Positions 62,162 through 64,000 of a stretch of DNA of 64,000 bases are shown one piece after another. The position numbers were made by a program, and so were the translations under genes. Position 1 is the first letter of the stretch; every line of letters starts with the position of its first letter. The stretch comes from Trissonchulus latispiculum (taxonomy: Eukaryota > Nematoda > Enoplea > Enoplida > Ironidae), in contig JASAND010005550.1 of the NCBI GenBank assembly GCA_030248195.1, forward strand, positions 1 to 64,000, read 5' to 3'. Below the pieces are notes generated by a model. That model was not told where the DNA came from and ran no database searches. It saw only the letters and a program-made list of their open reading frames with translations.

Positions 62162-63418
62162 GGGCTTTCATTTAAAACCAAATTTGACAACTTTTGGAAA
62201 TTTTGATTTTTGACCAATTAGGACCCCTTGCCAGGCCGCCACAGGTCGCTAGGGACCAGTTTGGAGGGGTCCTCCAATGAGATAAAATGTTCGCCTCACC
62301 AAGGGCTTTCATTTGATACCAAACTTGAAAACCTTTCAAAAAATTGATTTTGGACCGGTCCGGACCCTGGTCAGGCGCCACAGGCCGCTGGGACCAGTTT
62401 GGAGGGGCCCTCCAATGAGATAAAATGTTCGCCTCACCAAGGGCTTTCATTTGATACCAAACTTGAAAACCTTTCAAAAAATTGATTTTGGACCGGTCCG
62501 GACCCTGGTCAGGGCGCCACAGGCCGCTGGGACCAGTTTGGAGGGGTCCTCCAATGAGATAAAATGTTCGCCTCACCATAGGCTTTCATTTGATACCAAA
62601 CTTAGCCACTTTTGGAAAAATCGATTTTTGGGCATTTTGGACCGGTCCGGACCCTGGTCACGGCGCCACAGGCCGCTGGGACCAGTTTGGAGGGGTCCTC
62701 CAATGAGATAAAATGTTCGCCTCACCAAGGGCTTTCATTTGATACCAAACTTGAAAACTTTTCAAAAAATCGATTTTGGACCGGTCCGGACCATGGTCAC
62801 GGCGCCACAGGCCGCTGGGTCCACTTTGGAGGGGTCCTCCGATGACAAAAAATGTTCGCCTCACCAAGGGCTTTCATCTGATACCAAACTTGGCCACTTT
62901 TGGAAAAATCGATTTTTGGCCATTTTGGACCGGTCCGGACCCTGGTCAGGTACGCACAGGCCGCTGGATCCACTTTGGAGGGGTCCTCCAATGACAAAAA
63001 ATGTTCGCCTCACCATGGGCTTTCATTTGATACCAAACTTAGCCACTTTTGGAAAAATCGATTTTTGGGCATTTTGGACCGGTCCGGACCCTGGTCAGGG
63101 CGCCACAGGCCGCTAGGGTCACTTTGGAGGGGTCCTCCAATGACAAAAAATGTTCGCCTCACCAAGGGCTTTCATTTGATATCAAACTTGACCACTTTTG
63201 GAAAAATCGATTTTTGGCCATTTTGGACCGGTCCGGACCCTGGCCAGGGCGCCACAGGCCGCTGGGGCCACTTTGGAGGGGTCCTCCAATGACAAAAAAT
63301 GTTCGCCTCATCACGGGCTTTCATTTGATACCAGACATGGCCACTTTTGGAAAAATCGATTTTTGGCCGTTTTGGCCACGGTCCACGGTCCGGACCCCTG
63401 GCCAGGGCGCCACAGGGG
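62162..63418. repeat. Satellite array of 137-149-bp monomers, nine copies
   Basis: Monomers start with GGGCTTTCATTTGATACC at 62162, 62303, 62443, 62580, 62729, 62868, 63017, 63166 and 63315. Two length classes alternate at first (about 140 and 149 bp), differing by a 9-bp ggccatttt-type insertion before GGACCGGTCCGGACC; the last copies are all 149 bp. Each monomer has the palindromic ggaccggtcc. Overlapping open frames on both strands are repeat translations and are not genes. Confidence 0.95.
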
Positions 63419-63830
63419 TCCGGGCGAAACCTACTATAGCCTATGCTGTAGTGCCCCCGCACCCCACCCCAAACCCCAAGTAAGAGAGACCTGCTCACTG
63501 TAGATATTTCTGTAGAAGAGGTTAAAGTTGGAGTTGCGACACGGTAGGGCCCACCACCATCCGGGTGCCCCCCAGCCACATGGATAGGTCCTAGAGCGAA
63601 ACTAATGGGCCCTTTAGATTCACCATATAGGGGTTCCTATTCGAATACGAAACCTCAGCCCAGCAGCTCTTATGTATAGGGCTGCCTACTCCGTAGGCCC
63701 AGACCCCCCCTTTTACACGTTAACTAGTGACCCCTGGCCAGGGCGCCACAGGAGACCTGCCGACATCTAATATAGCCTATGCAGTAGTCCACCCTTGGGT
63801 CATGCCAAAACCCCAATATGAGAGCCCAGC
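63399..63830. repeat. Direct repeat beyond the satellite
   Basis: Two copies of a block with CCAGGGCGCCACAGG, TATAGCCTATGC and CAAAACCCCAA-type text lie at about 63399-63493 and 63730-63830, separated by GC-rich unique sequence. The first overlaps the last satellite monomer. Confidence 0.7.
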
Positions 63831-64000
63831 TTCCCTCGCTGCGATCTATTTCGAAGTGCAATTATTTTCGAACTTAGTTTTTTTTCGGGGGTCACTTGGG
63901 GGTCCCCACCTGGGGGGGCGGGGCCATCTGGGGGGGGTCCGGGAACCGCGGAAAGTAATTTCCCCGGAATTGCGGAACTTTTTGTACAAAAAAAACCCAA
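63831..64000. other. GC-rich repeat-like end of window
   Basis: G-rich runs (63882-63940) and a CGGGAACCGCGG segment; no gene seen. Likely a continuing repeat cut by the window edge. Confidence 0.4.

Noticed and set aside
62172..63579. Overlapping frames of 65-144 codons on both strands in the satellite
   Set aside because: They follow the monomer period and exist in several frames at once; repeat translations, not genes.

Overview
The window is nuclear DNA of an invertebrate metazoan. It is AT-rich, gene-poor and crowded with transposable elements. The genes are a Frizzled receptor, an M20 (ACE-type) peptidase with a spliced signal-peptide exon, a six-exon mitochondrial TIM21 gene and a rhodopsin-like 7TM receptor. 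Introns are GT-AG, and coding exons are clearly richer in G+C than their surroundings. I cannot name the phylum from sequence alone. There are no bacterial operons, no CRISPR arrays and no intact tRNA or rRNA gene.

Layout. 1-6,200: stacked non-autonomous DNA transposons, including a foldback with 15-bp tandem arms, a 46-bp hAT-like mini-element, and a 1.9-kb hAT-like element carrying a nested TA-flanked element. 6,270-8,060 (-): intronless Frizzled coding region. 8,360-30,400: no convincing gene; tRNA-derived SINE-like copies, MITEs and large foldback elements. The most striking is a 2,433-bp element at 13,232-15,664 with a perfect 7-bp target duplication and eight copies of one 38-bp perfect palindrome at strictly alternating 245/123-bp spacing. 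30,455-31,907: decayed gag-bearing LTR retrotransposon. 32,298-32,540: a 61-bp tandem array that looks like repeated splice-flanked micro-exons. 38,341-39,312 (-): single-exon 7TM receptor. 42,036-45,639 (+): three-exon ACE-like peptidase. 47,279-54,704 (-): six-exon TIM21. Its first intron holds a small secreted-peptide gene on the opposite strand (53,092-53,424), and its last intron may hold another small coding unit. 59,962-60,476: kinesin-14 motor pseudogene beside a foldback with 302-bp arms. 61,866-64,000: tandem satellites.

The protein genes are unrelated in function: Wnt reception, peptide sensing, peptide cleavage at the cell surface, mitochondrial import, and possibly a secreted peptide precursor. 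They do not form a cluster or operon. The exon models for ACE and TIM21 were assembled by hand from reading phase, splice consensus and family similarity. In both, the exon lengths sum to a multiple of three.
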